Source of the DNA: Hyphomicrobiales bacterium | GTDB taxonomy: Bacteria > Pseudomonadota > Alphaproteobacteria > Rhizobiales > Rhizobiaceae | Assembly: GCA_021775415.1 (NCBI GenBank) | Contig: JAJFHV010000010.1 | Span: forward strand, 124,001 to 188,000 | DNA length: 64,000 bases | Direction of reading: 5' to 3' | In this document: piece by piece, positions 52,819-62,407 of the stretch | Numbering within the stretch: the stretch's first letter is position 1 | Layout of the letters: every line of letters begins with the position of its first letter | Notes under the pieces: model-generated | Told to the model about the DNA's origin: nothing | What the model saw: only the letters and a program-made list of their open reading frames with translations | Databases searched by the model: none | Made by a program: the position numbers and the translations under genes

Positions 52819-55041
52819 TTAGTCGATGATCCGCTCGACCTTGCTTGTCACCGATTTGGCCTTGAGCTGTTTTATGATGCGGGTCAAGTGGCTGAGGTCC
52901 CACACATCTATCTCAATTCCCATTTCGGTAAAATCCTCCACAGGAACATTCATCACCAGGTTTTGGATGTTTCCGTCATTGTTCGCGATCACCTCTGCAA
53001 TTGTTGCCAAAGTTCCTGGTTCATTGGTTGCGAGCACTTCAATGCGAGCAGGAAATCGCTCGTGATTATCTTCTTCTATATCCCAGCGAACATCCAGCCA
53101 CCGTTCCGGTTCGTTGTCGTATTTTGCAAGCACCGAAGACTGAATTGGATAGATGGTTATACCCTGCCCCGGCTCCAGAATACCGACTATCCTGTCACCT
53201 GGAACTGCACCACCCTGGGGTGAAAATTTCACCGGAAGATCACTTTTCACACCCCGGATCGGGATCGTACCACCAGATTTGTTTACCCGCTTAACCTTGG
53301 GTTTTGAACGACTTCCTGGAATACGAAATACCATGCCTGCTGCTGATCTAAGACCAAACCACCCGTCCTCTCGAGGCGGGGCGGTTTGAACGGCCCGTTC
53401 TTCCTGAAACTCAGGGAACACCGCTTTCAATACATCCTGAGATGTAATCTCACCCTTGCCAACATCTGCAAGTGCATCCGCTGCATTTTCCCGCGCAAGT
53501 CGGGGTAAAGCAGATTCCAGGCTTTCTTGTGAGAAGGATTTCCCCGCGCGCTCGAAAGCACGTTCAAGAATTCTTGTACCAAGGCCTGCATACTGAGTTC
53601 GAATTGCCTGCCTGCTGGCTCGACGAATGGCGGAGCGGGCTTTTCCGGTAACAACTACGGATTCCCACGCGGAAGGTGGTGTCTGGGCATCAGAGCGAAT
53701 TATGTCCACCTCATCACCGTTTTGCAATTGTGTAATCACCGGCATGATTTTTCCATTGAGTTTGCACCCAACGCAACTGTTGCCGATGTCCGTATGAACC
53801 GCATAGGCAAAATCAATGGGTGTGGCGCCGGTTGGAAGCGCGATGATGCGTCCCTTCGGGGTAAAACAGAACACCTGGTCAAGAAACAGCTCCAGTTTTG
53901 TGTGTTCCAGGAATTCTTCCGGATTGTCACCTTCAGCGAGCTGCTCAATGGTTTTGCGGAGCGAAGCATAAGCGGTATTCTCCGACAGGGATTGCCCACC
54001 ACGCTTTTTACCCTCCTTGTAGAGCGCATGAGCTGCTACGCCGAATTCTGCAACTTCATGCATTTCCAGGGTTCTGATTTGCAATTCTGCGCGCTGTCGG
54101 GAGGGACCTACCACCGTTGTATGAATTGACTGATAGCCATTTTGCTTTGGTGTAGAGATAAAATCCTTAAAGCGGCCCGGAACCATTGCCCAATTTGTAT
54201 GAACAAACCCCAGTGTTCGGTAGCAATCCTCAACTGTGTCAACAATCACCCGAAATCCGAATATATCCGATAGCTGCTCAAAACTAAGCGCCTTGCTTTC
54301 CATTTTTCGAAAGACTGAATAGGGTTTTTTCTGGCGGCTGGCGACTTTTGCAGTAATCTTTTCTTTCGCTAACCGCTTGGTTAAATCCTTTGAAATCTGC
54401 TCAATCAAGTCGCGGTTTTTTTCGGCAAGCTCTTCAAGATGGCCAGTCACAGTAGCGTAGGCTTGGGGATTGATGTACTTGAAGGCCAATAACTCCAATT
54501 CATCCCGCAAGTCCTGCATACCCATCCGGCCCGCCAGGGGTGCATAAATCTCCATCGTTTCCGTCGCGATTCGCCCGCGTTTATGGACCTTCACATGATC
54601 GAGAGTGCGCATGTTGTGGAGACGATCAGCAAGCTTGACCAGCAGCACCCGAATATCATCGGAAATTGCCAGCAGAAGACGGCGCAGGTTTTCAGCCTGC
54701 TCTGCTTTTTTTGAAACCAGATCAAGGCGTTTCAGCTTGGTTAAACCTTCAACGAGACGCCCGATTTTGCCACCAAACACCTCGTCGATTTCTTTGCGGG
54801 TGGCGTCGGTGTCTTCAATTGTGTCATGCAGCAATGCGACAGCAATTGTCTCTTCATCAAGTTTGAGTTCGGTGAGGATGGCTGCAACTTCAAGAGGATG
54901 AGAAAAATACGGATCACCGCTCGCGCGGGTTTGTTCGCCATGCTTGCGCATGGCGTAAACGTAAGCCTTGTTCAAAAGGGCTTCGTCCGGATTTTTTTTG
55001 TAGCCTGAAACTCGTTCAACGAGCTCGTATTGGCGCATCAT
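52819..55041 (-). CDS. rsh: Bifunctional (p)ppGpp synthetase/hydrolase
   Basis: The RelA/SpoT homologue that makes and degrades the stringent-response alarmone. The 740 residues comprise an HD hydrolase domain (~20-175; ILTELKLDEETIAVALLHDT and RLHNMRTLDHV), the synthetase domain (~230-345; GFRVIVDTVEDCYRTLGFVH and NGYQSIHTTV), a TGS domain (~390-445; TGATPIDFAYAVHTDIG) and a C-terminal ACT domain (~665-735). Both enzymatic halves look intact. rpoZ is 108 bp upstream and pyrE 10 bp downstream, the order usual in this bacterial group. Confidence 0.97.
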   Translation of the reverse strand: MMRQYELVERVSGYKKNPDEALLNKAYVYAMRKHGEQTRASGDPYFSHPLEVAAILTELKLDEETIAVALLHDTIEDTDATRKEIDEVFGGKIGRLVEGLTKLKRLDLVSKKAEQAENLRRLLLAISDDIRVLLVKLADRLHNMRTLDHVKVHKRGRIATETMEIYAPLAGRMGMQDLRDELELLAFKYINPQAYATVTGHLEELAEKNRDLIEQISKDLTKRLAKEKITAKVASRQKKPYSVFRKMESKALSFEQLSDIFGFRVIVDTVEDCYRTLGFVHTNWAMVPGRFKDFISTPKQNGYQSIHTTVVGPSRQRAELQIRTLEMHEVAEFGVAAHALYKEGKKRGGQSLSENTAYASLRKTIEQLAEGDNPEEFLEHTKLELFLDQVFCFTPKGRIIALPTGATPIDFAYAVHTDIGNSCVGCKLNGKIMPVITQLQNGDEVDIIRSDAQTPPSAWESVVVTGKARSAIRRASRQAIRTQYAGLGTRILERAFERAGKSFSQESLESALPRLARENAADALADVGKGEITSQDVLKAVFPEFQEERAVQTAPPREDGWFGLRSAAGMVFRIPGSRSKPKVKRVNKSGGTIPIRGVKSDLPVKFSPQGGAVPGDRIVGILEPGQGITIYPIQSSVLAKYDNEPERWLDVRWDIEEDNHERFPARIEVLATNEPGTLATIAEVIANNDGNIQNLVMNVPVEDFTEMGIEIDVWDLSHLTRIIKQLKAKSVTSKVERIID

Positions 55042-55149
55042 GGCTGGAATTCACACCTAACAAAACCATTAATCAGCGGCCAATATGCCCCATTCTTACG
55101 GGCATTAACATAGGTGGGTGTGCTATTTGCAGAAGAACGCGTGACGTTA

Positions 55150-55566
55150 TCAATAGTCGTCGTTCTTCTCCGGAGGCACAAGGCCTTCAATTCCAGCCAG
55201 CAATTCTTCTTCTGAAAGGCTGTCAAAAGTCGCTTCAGGCTGTGGCGCATCAGGCGTATCTTCCATTGTCGGAGCGTCAACCACCGGGGTATCAGCGATC
55301 GCTGGTGCATCTGGAATGTCCGCTTCCGGCTCATCAACTTCAACATGTTTTTGAAGCGAATGGATAAGATCTTCCCGCAGGTCACCCGGGGACAATGTCT
55401 CATCAGCGATCTCACGCAATGCGACGACCGGGTTTTTGTCATTGTCGCGAGGAATGGTAATTTCAGCACCACTTGATACCTGGCGTGCCCTGTGACCGGC
55501 TAGAAGAACCAACTCAAATCGATTTTCAATCTTGTCGATGCAATCTTCGACCGTAACTCGTGCCAT
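55150..55566 (-). CDS. rpoZ: RNA polymerase omega subunit
   Basis: Small subunit that aids beta-prime folding and assembly. The first ~65 residues are classical omega: [20 protein letters not shown] and [13 protein letters not shown], then [17 protein letters not shown]. Residues ~75-138 are an acidic, Pro/Ala-rich extension that is usual in this order. In E. coli omega forms part of a ppGpp-binding site; here rsh lies directly downstream. A 9-bp hairpin is in its leader. Confidence 0.95.
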   Translation of the reverse strand: MARVTVEDCIDKIENRFELVLLAGHRARQVSSGAEITIPRDNDKNPVVALREIADETLSPGDLREDLIHSLQKHVEVDEPEADIPDAPAIADTPVVDAPTMEDTPDAPQPEATFDSLSEEELLAGIEGLVPPEKNDDY

Positions 55567-55887
55567 GGGAGGCTCCCGCTTGTTTGGAGAATGCGCTTTG
55601 CCTAACCGGAAACCTCTCGGAATTCAAGGGAATTCCGAATGATTGCCACCATATTGTTTGTGCAGCTTCAGCCATCTTACACGGGTCAATTTTACTGCGC
55701 TCGCGCTCGCCAATTGTGTAAACCGGGTAAAAGCGATATGATAATCTTAAAGTTTTGAAGAAAATTACCATGGGCATTCTTTTGAATGACCAATTTTCAC
55801 CTTACATTTTACAATTCGATTTAAACACCGGTCCGGTTACCAACGGACAAAAATTTAATTTAGCGATACTGACAAAGGTAATTTGTG
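55567..55887. other. 321-bp divergent intergenic region (rpoZ / NYN gene)
   Basis: The only gap above 300 bp. It must hold the promoters of rpoZ (minus) and the NYN gene (plus). I see no reliable -35/-10 pair. It contains the 9-bp hairpin at 55617-55638 and a 5-bp repeat GTCCG/CGGAC (55831-55848) followed by A/T-rich DNA. No coding potential was recognised. Confidence 0.6.
55617..55638 (-). repeat. 9-bp perfect inverted repeat in the rpoZ leader
   Basis: TCGGAATTC (55617-55625) and GAATTCCGA (55630-55638) are exact reverse complements with a 4-bp spacer. The repeat lies 51-72 bases before the rpoZ start, so it could be an operator or, if transcribed, a tight leader hairpin with a 4-nt loop. 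Confidence 0.5.
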
Positions 55888-56478
55888 ATGTTCGATCAAC
55901 GCGAAAAGATGGCGCTGTTTATTGATGGCGCGAACCTCTATGCGACATCAAAAGCCATTGGATTTGATATCGATTACAAAAAGATGCTGGCTTACTTCCA
56001 GACACAAGGTTACTTGCTTAGAGCTTACTATTACACCGCAATTATTGAAGATCAGGAATATTCTTCCATCCGCCCGCTGATCGACTGGCTGGATTACAAC
56101 GGTTATCGGGTTGTCACCAAGCCCGCGAAAGAATTTACCGATGCTGCCGGTCGTCGCAAAGTGAAGGGCAATATGGACATTGAACTCGCGGTTGATGCGA
56201 TGGAATTGTCCGATACGGTCGATCATATGATTCTGTTTTCAGGAGATGGTGATTTCCGGGTGCTGGTAGAGGCCCTACAACGCAAGGGACGCAAGGTGAG
56301 TGTTGTTTCAACGGTTTCAACCCAACCGTCGATGATCGCAGACGATTTAAGAAGGCAGGCAGATCATTTTATTGAGCTTACCAGTCTGAAGAGCGCTTTT
56401 GGGCGAGATCCATCAGAGCGGCCACCGCGACCTGAATTGGCTGGCGATGATGAATACGACGACGATGATGATTATTGA
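55888..56478 (+). CDS. NYN-domain protein (LabA/DUF88 family)
   Basis: A 196-residue protein of the PIN-like NYN nuclease fold. Acidic residues expected at the active site are present: FIDGANLYATSK near residue 11, KGNMDIELAVDAME near 90, and FSGDGDFRVLVEAL near 115. The C-terminus is a short acidic tail (DDEYDDDDDY). Family members are predicted RNA-processing nucleases. The ATG at 55888 lies behind AAAGG; a GTG three bases earlier is possible. The stop overlaps the start of the uracil-DNA glycosylase gene (TGATG). Confidence 0.92.
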   Translation: MFDQREKMALFIDGANLYATSKAIGFDIDYKKMLAYFQTQGYLLRAYYYTAIIEDQEYSSIRPLIDWLDYNGYRVVTKPAKEFTDAAGRRKVKGNMDIELAVDAMELSDTVDHMILFSGDGDFRVLVEALQRKGRKVSVVSTVSTQPSMIADDLRRQADHFIELTSLKSAFGRDPSERPPRPELAGDDEYDDDDDY

Positions 56479-57140
56479 TGGTCTCAATGTCAGCGGAATT
56501 TGATCCCGGGCGCGACTGTGCCCTATGCCCACGACTTCAGGCGTTTCGAAATCTTCACCGAGATAAAAATCCCCTATGGCATAATGCACCAGTAGACACT
56601 TGGGTATCGTATCGTGGCGTCGATGATGTGCAATTGCTCATTATTGGGCTTGCCCCGGGGCTCAAGGGTGCAAACCAGACCGGACGCCCGTTTACCGGCG
56701 ATTATGCCGGGGATCTTTTATACTCAACGCTTGGGAAGTTCGAGTTCGCAAGTGGTGCATATGGTGCACGGCCTGATGATGGTTTACAGCTCACTCGCTC
56801 AGCCATAACGAATGCAGTTCGGTGTGTGCCACCGGAAAACAAACCGGTCGGACAGGAAATCAACAACTGCAGGCCTTTTTTGCTGCCAACTCTTGAGCGG
56901 TTTCCAAAGTTGAAGGCGTTGGTCACGCTTGGAAAAATTTCCCATGACTCCACTGCGAGAGCGCTGGGTGAGCGCGTTTCCCAGGTGCCCTTTGGGCACA
57001 ATCGGCGACAATCCATGGGGAAGTACCAAGTCTTTTCCAGCTACCACTGTTCCCGCTACAACACGAACACCAATCGGCTGACGCCGCAAATGTTTGAAGA
57101 TGTTTTTCGAAATGTCTCAGAGTTTCTGAACAACCATTAA
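56478..57140 (+). CDS. Family 5 uracil-DNA glycosylase
   Basis: Removes uracil, and in this family also other deaminated bases, from DNA. The 220 residues have four N-terminal-region cysteines of the kind that bind an iron-sulfur cluster (RDCALCPRL, later NAVRCVPPENKP and SSYHCSRYN), motif 1 GLAPGLKGANQTGRPFTGD near residue 55, and motif 2 SSYHCSRYNTNTNRLT near residue 195. Both motifs fit UDGb rather than family 4. The ATG overlaps the NYN stop by one base, indicating coupling; a second ATG at 56487 is possible. Its stop overlaps the convergent peroxiredoxin stop by 4 bp. Confidence 0.92.
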   Translation: MVSMSAEFDPGRDCALCPRLQAFRNLHRDKNPLWHNAPVDTWVSYRGVDDVQLLIIGLAPGLKGANQTGRPFTGDYAGDLLYSTLGKFEFASGAYGARPDDGLQLTRSAITNAVRCVPPENKPVGQEINNCRPFLLPTLERFPKLKALVTLGKISHDSTARALGERVSQVPFGHNRRQSMGKYQVFSSYHCSRYNTNTNRLTPQMFEDVFRNVSEFLNNH

Positions 57141-57706
57141 GCCTGATTTGCAACGAGCCACTCAAGTACATCCTGCGCATTTTGACCGGGTGGAAACACT
57201 GGGTAGAAGCATTTCACAATCGCACCATTTTTCACAACTAGTGCCAGGCGCTTCAAAAGCACATCTTTCTGCCCTTCTATACTCACCTGCATCGTTGGAA
57301 GCTTCATAGCCTGTTGCAATTTCAAATCCGCATCAGATAGTAGCGGAAACGGTAGATGGAGGCGTTCAGCGGCTTCCTGCTGATATTTTGTTGTCTGAGT
57401 GGATACCCCAAAGACATGAGTGGCGCCGGCTTCTCTCAGCTCTGCCATATGATCGCGAAATGAACATGACTGCGGAGTGCAACCCCTTGCGCCTGGAATT
57501 TCATCCCATCCATCAGGCAATTCAACTTCCGGACTTCCCGTCATTGGGTAGGCATACAGGACCATGGTTCCCGAAAGTACTGACAAATTGACTGCTTCAC
57601 CCGTGGTGGCAGCAAGCGTCAAATCCGGCAGTTTGGATCCTTCAAGATGCGCTGCAGCGCCATCATCTTCAGGCATCGGCAAGTCCGTCGGTAGCTCAAA
57701 GGACAT
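57137..57706 (-). CDS. Peroxiredoxin
   Basis: A 189-residue thioredoxin-fold peroxidase. The active-site motif is GARGCTPQSC near residue 80, with a peroxidatic cysteine and a nearby second cysteine five residues on, in place of the usual PxxxTxxC context of PrxQ. Other family marks are VLYAYPMTGSPEV near 52, FGVSTQTTKYQQEAAERLHLPFPLLSD, and a third cysteine at VKCFYPVFPP. Homologues in this order have the same layout. It lies 5 bp downstream of smpB in the dapA-smpB-prx run. Confidence 0.88.
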   Translation of the reverse strand: MSFELPTDLPMPEDDGAAAHLEGSKLPDLTLAATTGEAVNLSVLSGTMVLYAYPMTGSPEVELPDGWDEIPGARGCTPQSCSFRDHMAELREAGATHVFGVSTQTTKYQQEAAERLHLPFPLLSDADLKLQQAMKLPTMQVSIEGQKDVLLKRLALVVKNGAIVKCFYPVFPPGQNAQDVLEWLVANQA

Positions 57707-57711
57707 TAATT

Positions 57712-58197
57712 TTACCCCTTATCCCGCATCAATCTTGCTTTTTCACGTTCCCAATCACGCTTTTTGGCTACCTGGCGTTTATCATGTGCCTTGCGGCCTT
57801 TCGCCAAGGCGATCTGCAATTTTGCGAGGCCGCGTTCATTGAAATAGAGCTTGTTGGGAACAATGGTCAAACCTTCACGCTGGACTCCCCCGATTAACTT
57901 GCTCACCTGCTTACGGTGAAGCAACAGTTTACGACGACGGCGTGGATTGTGATTGTTACGGTTGCCTGCCAGATACTCGGGTATGTAGCTGTTTATCAGC
58001 CAAATTTCGCCGCCCTCTTCCGTGGCATAGCTTTCCGCGATATTTGCCTTCCCATTGCGCAGGGTTTTGACTTCGGTACCGGTGAGTTGGATACCAGCCT
58101 CAAGTATTTCAATGAATTCAAAATTGTGCCTGGCTTTGCGATTGTCAGCAATCAGCTTGCCACCGGACTCACTTTTCTTCTTTGCAGCGGCGGCCAT
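57712..58197 (-). CDS. smpB: SsrA-binding protein SmpB
   Basis: Partner of tmRNA in rescue of stalled ribosomes. The 161 residues contain [36 protein letters not shown], the RNA-binding [16 protein letters not shown] and a C-terminal basic tail ([17 protein letters not shown]) that mimics the missing codon-anticodon. The start has upstream spacing of 15 bp from dapA. The tmRNA gene itself is not in the window. Confidence 0.97.
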   Translation of the reverse strand: MAAAAKKKSESGGKLIADNRKARHNFEFIEILEAGIQLTGTEVKTLRNGKANIAESYATEEGGEIWLINSYIPEYLAGNRNNHNPRRRRKLLLHRKQVSKLIGGVQREGLTIVPNKLYFNERGLAKLQIALAKGRKAHDKRQVAKKRDWEREKARLMRDKG

Positions 58198-58212
58198 CAG
58201 AACAACTGTCTA

Positions 58213-59094
58213 CTAGTTTATTAAACCGGCATGCACCATCGCATCACGGATCAACGACTGGGTATTCGCTTCAACTGGAACCAGTGGAGAACGCTGGACG
58301 TTTTCACATTTTCCCAGGACTGAAAGTGCGTATTTTGCCCCACCCGGATTGGGTTCAATAAACAGTGCCTTATGCAGTGGGGCCAATTTATCCTGTATTA
58401 CCAGCGCGTCATCAAAGCGGCCATCCAGGCAAGCAGTCTGGAACTCGGAGCACAAACGTGGCGCAACATTTGCGGTCACTGAAATACAACCCTGCCCGCC
58501 ATGCGCCATGAAACCAAGTGCCGTAATATCTTCACCGGATAGCTGGATAAAGTCGGCGCCCATCGCATGTCGCTGTTCAGAAGCGCGGGCAACGTTGGCA
58601 GTTGCATCTTTTACGCCGACAATATTTTCATGCGTTTCAAACAGTTCACACATCGTTTCGACACTCATGTCGATGATTGAGCGGCCCGGAATATTGTAAA
58701 TTATTACAGGAATATCAATTGCTTCTGCAATCGCAGCGAAATGTGCTTTCATACCGCGCTGATTGGGTTTGTTGTAATAGGGGGTGACGACCAGAACACC
58801 ATCAGCGCCTGCAGATTCTGCGAATTTTGCCAAATCCACAGCCTCATAGGTGTTGTTCGATCCGGCACCTGCAATCACCGGTACCCGTTTGTTCGCAACC
58901 TCAATGCAAATTTCGACAACGCGTTTGTGTTCGTCGTGCGACAAGGTGGGAGATTCACCAGTCGTTCCTACTGGCACCAAACCGTGAGTGCCTTCATCAA
59001 TCTGCCATTCAACAAACTCACGAAATGTTTTTTCGTCAAACGCACCATCACTGGTAAAAGGCGTGATAAGTGCAGGCATTGAACCTTTAAACAT
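58213..59094 (-). CDS. dapA: 4-hydroxy-tetrahydrodipicolinate synthase
   Basis: Condenses pyruvate and aspartate semialdehyde to enter the lysine/diaminopimelate pathway. The 293 residues begin [13 protein letters not shown] and include [14 protein letters not shown] near residue 44, the catalytic tyrosine in [10 protein letters not shown] near 134, and the Schiff-base lysine in [12 protein letters not shown] near 162. It starts the dapA-smpB-peroxiredoxin run and is divergent from the lytic transglycosylase gene. Confidence 0.97.
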   Translation of the reverse strand: MFKGSMPALITPFTSDGAFDEKTFREFVEWQIDEGTHGLVPVGTTGESPTLSHDEHKRVVEICIEVANKRVPVIAGAGSNNTYEAVDLAKFAESAGADGVLVVTPYYNKPNQRGMKAHFAAIAEAIDIPVIIYNIPGRSIIDMSVETMCELFETHENIVGVKDATANVARASEQRHAMGADFIQLSGEDITALGFMAHGGQGCISVTANVAPRLCSEFQTACLDGRFDDALVIQDKLAPLHKALFIEPNPGGAKYALSVLGKCENVQRSPLVPVEANTQSLIRDAMVHAGLIN

Positions 59095-59304
59095 GGTCTA
59101 CTCCGTATACCGCAGGCAATTTAACGGCGACATCAAGTGTCAACTACAATTTGGCGGGACATTAGCGATGGTGGGATTTTTGCGCAAGCATGGATGCGGT
59201 GTTTCCGAAAATCATTGTTCATCCAATTTTCACCACTTTAGTGCTTCATGGCAAACAGGGGCGAAGAATCAACATATCTTCGAATTAAAGCGGACATTCC
59301 TTAC

Positions 59305-61419
59305 ATGATTTTCAAATTGTTTGTTGCAAAGTTTGCAATGGTTTTCATTGTGATTTCCGGCTTGGGCACCAACACTGCCGCTGTTGCTCAAGGCATCGAA
59401 CAATTGCTTATTGAGCGCATCCCTGTTCCGACGCGCAGGCCTAATGATTCAGTGACCTCCCCTTCAATTACGGTGGCCTCAACATCCACAATTGCATCAA
59501 GGAGTGCTTTCGTCTCTGGGCAAGCCGCAGCCCCCGCTTCAGCAATATCAGGTTCCCTGCGTGATGGACTTGATGCGCTCAGCAAAAAAGATGTTTCGCG
59601 CGCACGCGGAATACGCGCTGGCATGGCTGGAGGAACCCTTGATCGAAAGATCCTTGCCTGGGCGATAGCACTTTCCGGCCTGCCTGGAATTACTTCCGGT
59701 GAAATTGCAAAAATTGCCGGGGACCTGCCAAATTGGCCCGGTCAAACCACCATGCGCACGAATTCAGAAGCCGCGTTTGGGAGTGAAAACATTTCTGCGG
59801 GCAGGATCATTCAAGCATTTTCCGGCCAGAAGCCAGCAAGCGTTACCGGCGGCATGGTGCTGGCGAAAGCATACCTCGATACGGGCAACGCTCGAGCAGC
59901 AAATGCGGCAATTGCACCCTTTTGGCGTGAAGAGAAGCTGGACAAAGTAATAGAAAACAAAGTGCTTGCCAAAGTAGGTCGGGCCCTGAACCGGAACGAC
60001 CACAGATACCGTATGCATAAACTCTTTTACCGCGACCGGACAAAGGCTGCCAATCGGGCGTCAAAATTTGCGGAGCAGACAAGTCTGGCAAAGGCGCGGA
60101 CTGCGGTTTCAAGCAAATCAACCAAGGCAGGTAAATTACTTGCTGCCGTTGCACCCAGTTCAAAACGTGACCCGGGTTATTTATTTGCACAAATTCAACA
60201 TGCACGCCGTGCTGGTGACTATCACAAAGCGGCAAAGCTCATGCTCAAAGCTCCAAAAGGCAGTACAAATCTGGTTCATCCTGACGAATGGTGGGTGGAG
60301 CGGAGAATCATTTCCCGGCACATGATAGATCTCGGGGATGCAAGAACTGCCTACAAGCTTGCCGCAGGACATGCAGCTGCAACGCCTGCAAAAATCGCAG
60401 AGGCGGAGTTCCATGCAGGCTGGTACGCCCTTCGGTTTTTGAAAAACAAAAATAACGCCCGTCGGCACTTTGCAAATATCCTCAAGGTCTCCGGCCGCCC
60501 AATCAGCCAGGCACGGGGATATTATTGGCTGGGCCGTGCAACAACCGGCAATACGGCTCGCGATCATTTTAAACGCGCGGCAATGCACTCCGGCACGTTT
60601 TACGGGCAACTAGCTGCGGCCAAACTTGGCAAGCGCAGGTTGGACATCAGAAAACCGAGGCCCTCTACCAGTGAGCGGGCAAAATTCAAAAATCGTGAAC
60701 TGGTGCGAGCAATCACAAAACTTGAAGCAGCGGATCATGGTTGGAGAGCGAACATCATCTATCGCCATCTTGCCAAAACGTTCAATTCTCCAGGTGAGCT
60801 TGCGCTTCTTTCAGCAAGGGCAGAACGCCGAGGTGACCCGTCATTGGCTTTACAAGTTGGGAAAATTGCGTACGGCAGAGGGCTTCCTGTAGATACACTT
60901 TCATGGCCGACAGGAGCAATTCCAACCGCTGCCAAGATTGGAAAGACCGGTCGCGCACTTGCTTACGCCATCGCCCGGCAGGAAAGCGCCTTTAACCCAA
61001 AGGCTGTTTCGCCTGCCAATGCGCGCGGTCTTTTACAGCTTCTTCCAGGCACCGCCAAACAGGTTGCTCGTAAAAATGGCGTTTCATACTCATACAAGCG
61101 TTTGACCAGCGATCCCGCCTACAATGCGACGCTTGGCTCCGCTTATCTTTCTGAGCAACTCGACAATTTTGATAATTCCTACATCTTGACGTTTGTCGGA
61201 TACAATGCAGGCCCGGGGCGGGTACGTGAGTGGCTTCAAACCTACGGTGATCCACGCGGCAAATCGATCGAACAAGTAATCGACTGGATAGAACGCATTC
61301 CATTTACAGAAACCCGAAATTACGTGCAGCGGGTGATGGAGAACTATCAAATTTACAAGGCGCGCATTGATGGCGGAAAGTTTGATATAGTAGCAGACCT
61401 TGTTTCAGGAAGACATTGA
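59305..61419 (+). CDS. Soluble lytic murein transglycosylase
   Basis: Cleaves peptidoglycan glycan strands in the periplasm with formation of anhydromuropeptides. The 704 residues begin with a signal peptide (~1-28, MIFKLFVAKFAMVFIVISGLG to AVAQG). A long helical superhelical region (~80-530, many Lys/Ala/Arg) follows, and then the SLT catalytic domain at ~545-680 with the catalytic Glu in AIARQESAFNPKAVSPANA, RGLLQLLPGTAKQVA, and FVGYNAGPGRV. I chose the ATG at 59305 because the 59248 start adds a charged segment before the signal peptide. This is the usual neighbour of dapA in this order. Confidence 0.93.
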   Translation: MIFKLFVAKFAMVFIVISGLGTNTAAVAQGIEQLLIERIPVPTRRPNDSVTSPSITVASTSTIASRSAFVSGQAAAPASAISGSLRDGLDALSKKDVSRARGIRAGMAGGTLDRKILAWAIALSGLPGITSGEIAKIAGDLPNWPGQTTMRTNSEAAFGSENISAGRIIQAFSGQKPASVTGGMVLAKAYLDTGNARAANAAIAPFWREEKLDKVIENKVLAKVGRALNRNDHRYRMHKLFYRDRTKAANRASKFAEQTSLAKARTAVSSKSTKAGKLLAAVAPSSKRDPGYLFAQIQHARRAGDYHKAAKLMLKAPKGSTNLVHPDEWWVERRIISRHMIDLGDARTAYKLAAGHAAATPAKIAEAEFHAGWYALRFLKNKNNARRHFANILKVSGRPISQARGYYWLGRATTGNTARDHFKRAAMHSGTFYGQLAAAKLGKRRLDIRKPRPSTSERAKFKNRELVRAITKLEAADHGWRANIIYRHLAKTFNSPGELALLSARAERRGDPSLALQVGKIAYGRGLPVDTLSWPTGAIPTAAKIGKTGRALAYAIARQESAFNPKAVSPANARGLLQLLPGTAKQVARKNGVSYSYKRLTSDPAYNATLGSAYLSEQLDNFDNSYILTFVGYNAGPGRVREWLQTYGDPRGKSIEQVIDWIERIPFTETRNYVQRVMENYQIYKARIDGGKFDIVADLVSGRH

Positions 61420-61477
61420 ATCAAATTCATTTAAGCGATATTTCATTGACCTTAGGGCAGAAATCGGAATTCCAACT

Positions 61478-62356
61478 ATGGTTGCATCTCAAGGCTGGGA
61501 AATGTTTCACTATTCCGCCAGTGACGGGCTGCGTCTTGCAGGTCGCAAATATGGTTGGAACAATGTTGATCCCGCACCAGTAGTTTGCCTTGCAGGCTTA
61601 ACCCGAAATGCTGCAGATTTTGACGAACTGGCAAAGTATCTTGCAAGTAGCGACGGGGGTTCCCGGAAAGTGTTGTGTCTCGACTATCGGGGCCGGGGTC
61701 AATCCGAATATGATAAAAACTGGCGAAACTATAATCCCCTCGTTGAAACAGATGATGTGCTGGCCGGGATAACAGCTGCCGGTATCGGACATGCTGATAT
61801 CGTTGGCACTTCGCGCGGCGGCATTATCGCGATGATATTGGCCGCATTCCGGCCCGGAATTTTGAAATCCGTAATACTCAACGACATTGGACCTGAGATT
61901 GATGGCAAAGGCCTCATACGGATCAAGAATTACATCAGTGAATCCCGAATGCCCAAAAACTGGGATGAAGCAACGCAATATCTAAAGCAGGTTGGCAAAG
62001 GCGACTTTACAAACTGGGATGATGAAGAATGGCGTCGACAAACGACGCTCATATATTATGAAAAGAACGGGAAACTTGTTCGTCAGCACGATCCCAAGCT
62101 GGTCAACGGGCTGAAAGATATAAATCTCGACATTCGTCTTCCCAATCTATGGCCGCAATTTGCCGGGTTAAGAAAACTTCCCCTGCTCCTGATACGAGGC
62201 GAAAACACAGATCTGTTGTCAATGGATTGTGTTTCCAGGATGCAGAACGAACATCAGAAAATGAGGATCATACATGTGCCGGATCAAGGCCATGCCCCTG
62301 ATTTGGGCTCAGCAGGAATTCCACAAACAATCGCCAGTTTTTTCTCAAATTATTAA
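61478..62356 (+). CDS. Alpha/beta hydrolase
   Basis: A 292-residue serine hydrolase without signal peptide. The nucleophile elbow is GTSRGGIIAM near residue 113, the oxyanion region VVCLAGLTRNAADFDELAKY near 35, an acid in LLIRGENTDLLS and the catalytic histidine in VPDQGHAPDL near residue 274. It resembles the 3-oxoadipate enol-lactonase/haloperoxidase-like group, but the substrate cannot be assigned. ATGs at 61478 and 61502 are both possible; a longer frame to 61400 overlaps the transglycosylase gene. Confidence 0.88.
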   Translation: MVASQGWEMFHYSASDGLRLAGRKYGWNNVDPAPVVCLAGLTRNAADFDELAKYLASSDGGSRKVLCLDYRGRGQSEYDKNWRNYNPLVETDDVLAGITAAGIGHADIVGTSRGGIIAMILAAFRPGILKSVILNDIGPEIDGKGLIRIKNYISESRMPKNWDEATQYLKQVGKGDFTNWDDEEWRRQTTLIYYEKNGKLVRQHDPKLVNGLKDINLDIRLPNLWPQFAGLRKLPLLLIRGENTDLLSMDCVSRMQNEHQKMRIIHVPDQGHAPDLGSAGIPQTIASFFSNY

Positions 62357-62407
62357 GATAATCGACTGAAGGAACCTTAAACTTTCCCGGTTATCTAGTT
62401 GATATAA

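Noticed and set aside
55085-55105. Stem ATGCCC/GGGCAT between rpoZ and rsh as a terminator
   Set aside because: Six base pairs, a 9-nt loop and no T-run on the minus strand; not convincing.
56478-57140. Cysteine in place of proline in glycosylase motif 2 as a defect
   Set aside because: Family 5 enzymes vary at this position (H-x-S-R), so the enzyme need not be impaired.
57137-57706. Selenocysteine or catalytic loss in the peroxiredoxin
   Set aside because: The GCTPQSC context looked odd, but both cysteines are encoded normally and related peroxiredoxins in this order appear to share the motif.
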